From: an uncultured Oscillospiraceae bacterium
Lineage (GTDB): Bacteria; Bacillota; Clostridia; Oscillospirales; Acutalibacteraceae
Length of the DNA: 7,934 nucleotides
Reading direction: 5' to 3'
Assembly: GCA_900549155.1 (NCBI GenBank)
Contig: URNF01000100.1
Span: forward strand, 1-7,934
Shown: in pieces, positions 6,928 to 7,934 of the stretch
How the letters are laid out: each line of letters begins with the position of its first letter
How positions within the stretch are numbered: the first letter of the stretch is position 1
Position numbers and translations under genes: made by a program
The notes under the pieces: model-generated
Told to the model about the DNA's origin: nothing
Seen by the model: only the letters and a program-made list of their open reading frames with translations
The model's database searches: none

Positions 6928-6945
6928 ACAAATGCTCCCATTGTC
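6927..6945 (+). other. Small hairpin just before the clpX terminator
   Basis: GACA-A-ATG pairs with CATTGTC across a CTCC loop: 7 bp with one bulged A. It lies two bases upstream of the terminator stem. It is weak alone and its role is unknown. Confidence 0.35.
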
Positions 6946-6947
6946 CC

Positions 6948-6990
6948 AAAGCAGTTGACGGCGTCTTTCCGCCGCCGACTGCTTTTTCTT
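6948..6990 (+). terminator. Rho-independent terminator after clpX
   Basis: The left arm at 6948-6963 (AAAGCAGTTGACGGCG) pairs with the right arm at 6970-6985 across the loop TCTTTC. Fifteen of 16 positions pair, with one G-U pair and one A-C mismatch. TTTTTCTT follows at 6983-6990. This is a canonical intrinsic terminator for the clpX transcript on the + strand. It ends only 28 nt before the lon start, so it may act as a partial terminator or attenuator for lon. Confidence 0.88.
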
Positions 6991-7003
6991 CAAAACGGAG
7001 CAA

Positions 7004-7008
7004 AGGAG
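7004..7008 (+). promoter_or_regulatory. Ribosome binding site of lon
   Basis: AGGAG lies 10 nt before the ATG at 7019, inside a longer stretch resembling the 16S complement. An ATG at 7009 directly after it is out of frame and hits a stop within about 40 codons, so 7019 is the start. Confidence 0.75.
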
Positions 7009-7018
7009 ATGATAGAGT

Positions 7019-7934
7019 ATGGCAATCACAACAAGACGTATTGTGAAAACAGCGACGCTGCCGCTGATACCGCTGCGCGGTATGGTGGTTTTTCCGCGTA
7101 TGCTGCTGCACTTTGAAATAGGCAGGGAAAAATCCGCGCTTGCCCTGCGCGGCGCGATGGACACGGATCAGACGGTCTTTTTGGTCGCGCAGAAAAATCT
7201 TGCCGATGCCGATCCGTCGATCACGGGGCTGTATGCCACCGGCGTGGTCGCGAAGATCTGCCAGGTGCTGAAGACCTCCGGCGACACCATGCGGGTGCTG
7301 GTGGAGGGACTGTATCGCGCCAAGGTCACAGAGGTCATAAAGGAAGACCCGTTCATGCTGGTGACGGTGCGGGAACGCCCCGAGCCGTCGCATCTTGACT
7401 CGCTGCAGGAGGAAGCGCTTGTGCGCCGCTGCCGCGTGGCATTTTCGAACTATGCCGATCTGGCACAGGAGGATCTTGTTCCCGATGTCATGCTCGGTGT
7501 TGCCGCAGCGGAGAAGGCGGGGTATCTCGCCGATTTCATCGCCGCAAATCTGCCGATGCCGGTGGAAGAAAAGATGATGGTGCTGCAAACGCTGCCGACG
7601 GCGCGTCGTGCGGAGCTGCTCATTTCCATTCTCAATCGGGAAACAGAGGTGCTGCGGCTGGAAAAGGATATCCAGTCCCGCGTGCAGGAACGCATGGATC
7701 AGAGTCAAAAGGAATACTATCTGCGCGAGCAGATGCGCGTGATCGCCGAGGAGCTCGGCGACGCGGACAATCCGCTTGAAGAGGCGCAGGAATATGCCGC
7801 GAAGATCGACGCGCTGCATCTGGACGAAAAGAGCAGCGAGGTGCTCCGAAAGGAAGTGGACAAACTGGCGAAAATGCCGGTCGGGTCCCATGAGGCGACG
7901 GTGGTGCGCAACTATCTCGACACCTGCCTCGCCC
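7019..7934 (+). CDS. lon: Lon protease, N-terminal part (3' end cut by window edge)
   Basis: Lon is a hexameric ATP-dependent serine protease that degrades misfolded and short-lived regulatory proteins. The frame runs 305 codons without a stop and continues past the window. What is visible is the N-terminal substrate-binding region, about the first third to two fifths of a usual 770-810-residue LonA. PLIPLRGMVVFP at residues 15-26 is the standard opening of the LON domain, and VLVEGLYRAKV (93-103) is its conserved core. A helical linker follows, with QSQKEYYLREQMRVIAEELG at 228-247, highly typical of LonA, and then VDKLAKMP near residue 280. The AAA+ Walker motifs and the Ser-Lys catalytic dyad lie beyond the end and cannot be checked. 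It stands 91 nt after clpX, behind a strong terminator. Confidence 0.95.
   Translation, partial: MAITTRRIVKTATLPLIPLRGMVVFPRMLLHFEIGREKSALALRGAMDTDQTVFLVAQKNLADADPSITGLYATGVVAKICQVLKTSGDTMRVLVEGLYRAKVTEVIKEDPFMLVTVRERPEPSHLDSLQEEALVRRCRVAFSNYADLAQEDLVPDVMLGVAAAEKAGYLADFIAANLPMPVEEKMMVLQTLPTARRAELLISILNRETEVLRLEKDIQSRVQERMDQSQKEYYLREQMRVIAEELGDADNPLEEAQEYAAKIDALHLDEKSSEVLRKEVDKLAKMPVGSHEATVVRNYLDTCLA

Noticed and set aside
6917..7891. A 324-codon open frame on the minus strand opposite lon
   Set aside because: It spans the clpX terminator and the clear Lon coding frame, has no family signature, and its composition is typical of an antisense shadow.

Overview
The window reads as ordinary chromosomal core sequence from a GC-rich member of the Bacillota, most likely class Clostridia and perhaps an Oscillospiraceae-type gut anaerobe. 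That placement is an inference. It rests on the gene order tig-clpP-clpX-lon, strong AGGAGG-type ribosome binding sites, a TATGCTATAAT extended -10 promoter, and a short cytosolic M19 dipeptidase of the Firmicutes type. All eight genes lie on the + strand. I saw no rRNA or tRNA gene, CRISPR array, insertion sequence or prophage gene.

Positions 1-3466 hold a tight four-gene cluster: the 3' part of a YraN/UPF0102 nuclease-fold protein, an M19 dipeptidase that overlaps it by 14 nt, threonine synthase (thrC), and a COG1768-like metallophosphoesterase. Gaps are 3 to 15 nt, so they are probably cotranscribed, although their functions are not obviously linked.

Positions 3467-3551 carry the only convincing promoter. 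From 3552 onward lies the protein quality-control block. Trigger factor folds nascent chains at the ribosome exit. ClpP is the protease chamber and ClpX its AAA+ unfoldase. The N-terminal third of Lon, a second ATP-dependent protease, runs off the window end. A Rho-independent terminator sits between clpX and lon, only 28 nt before the lon start.

I found no undescribed multi-gene system. The parts worth a second look are non-coding: a bulged dyad centred on the tig -10 box, a foldable 92-nt element in the tig-clpP gap with two mutually exclusive pairings, the repeated TGGCA/TGCCA pentamer in both of those gaps, and the terminator placed right before lon with no room for a separate promoter. 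The large open frames on the minus strand are best explained as shadows of GC-rich coding sequence.
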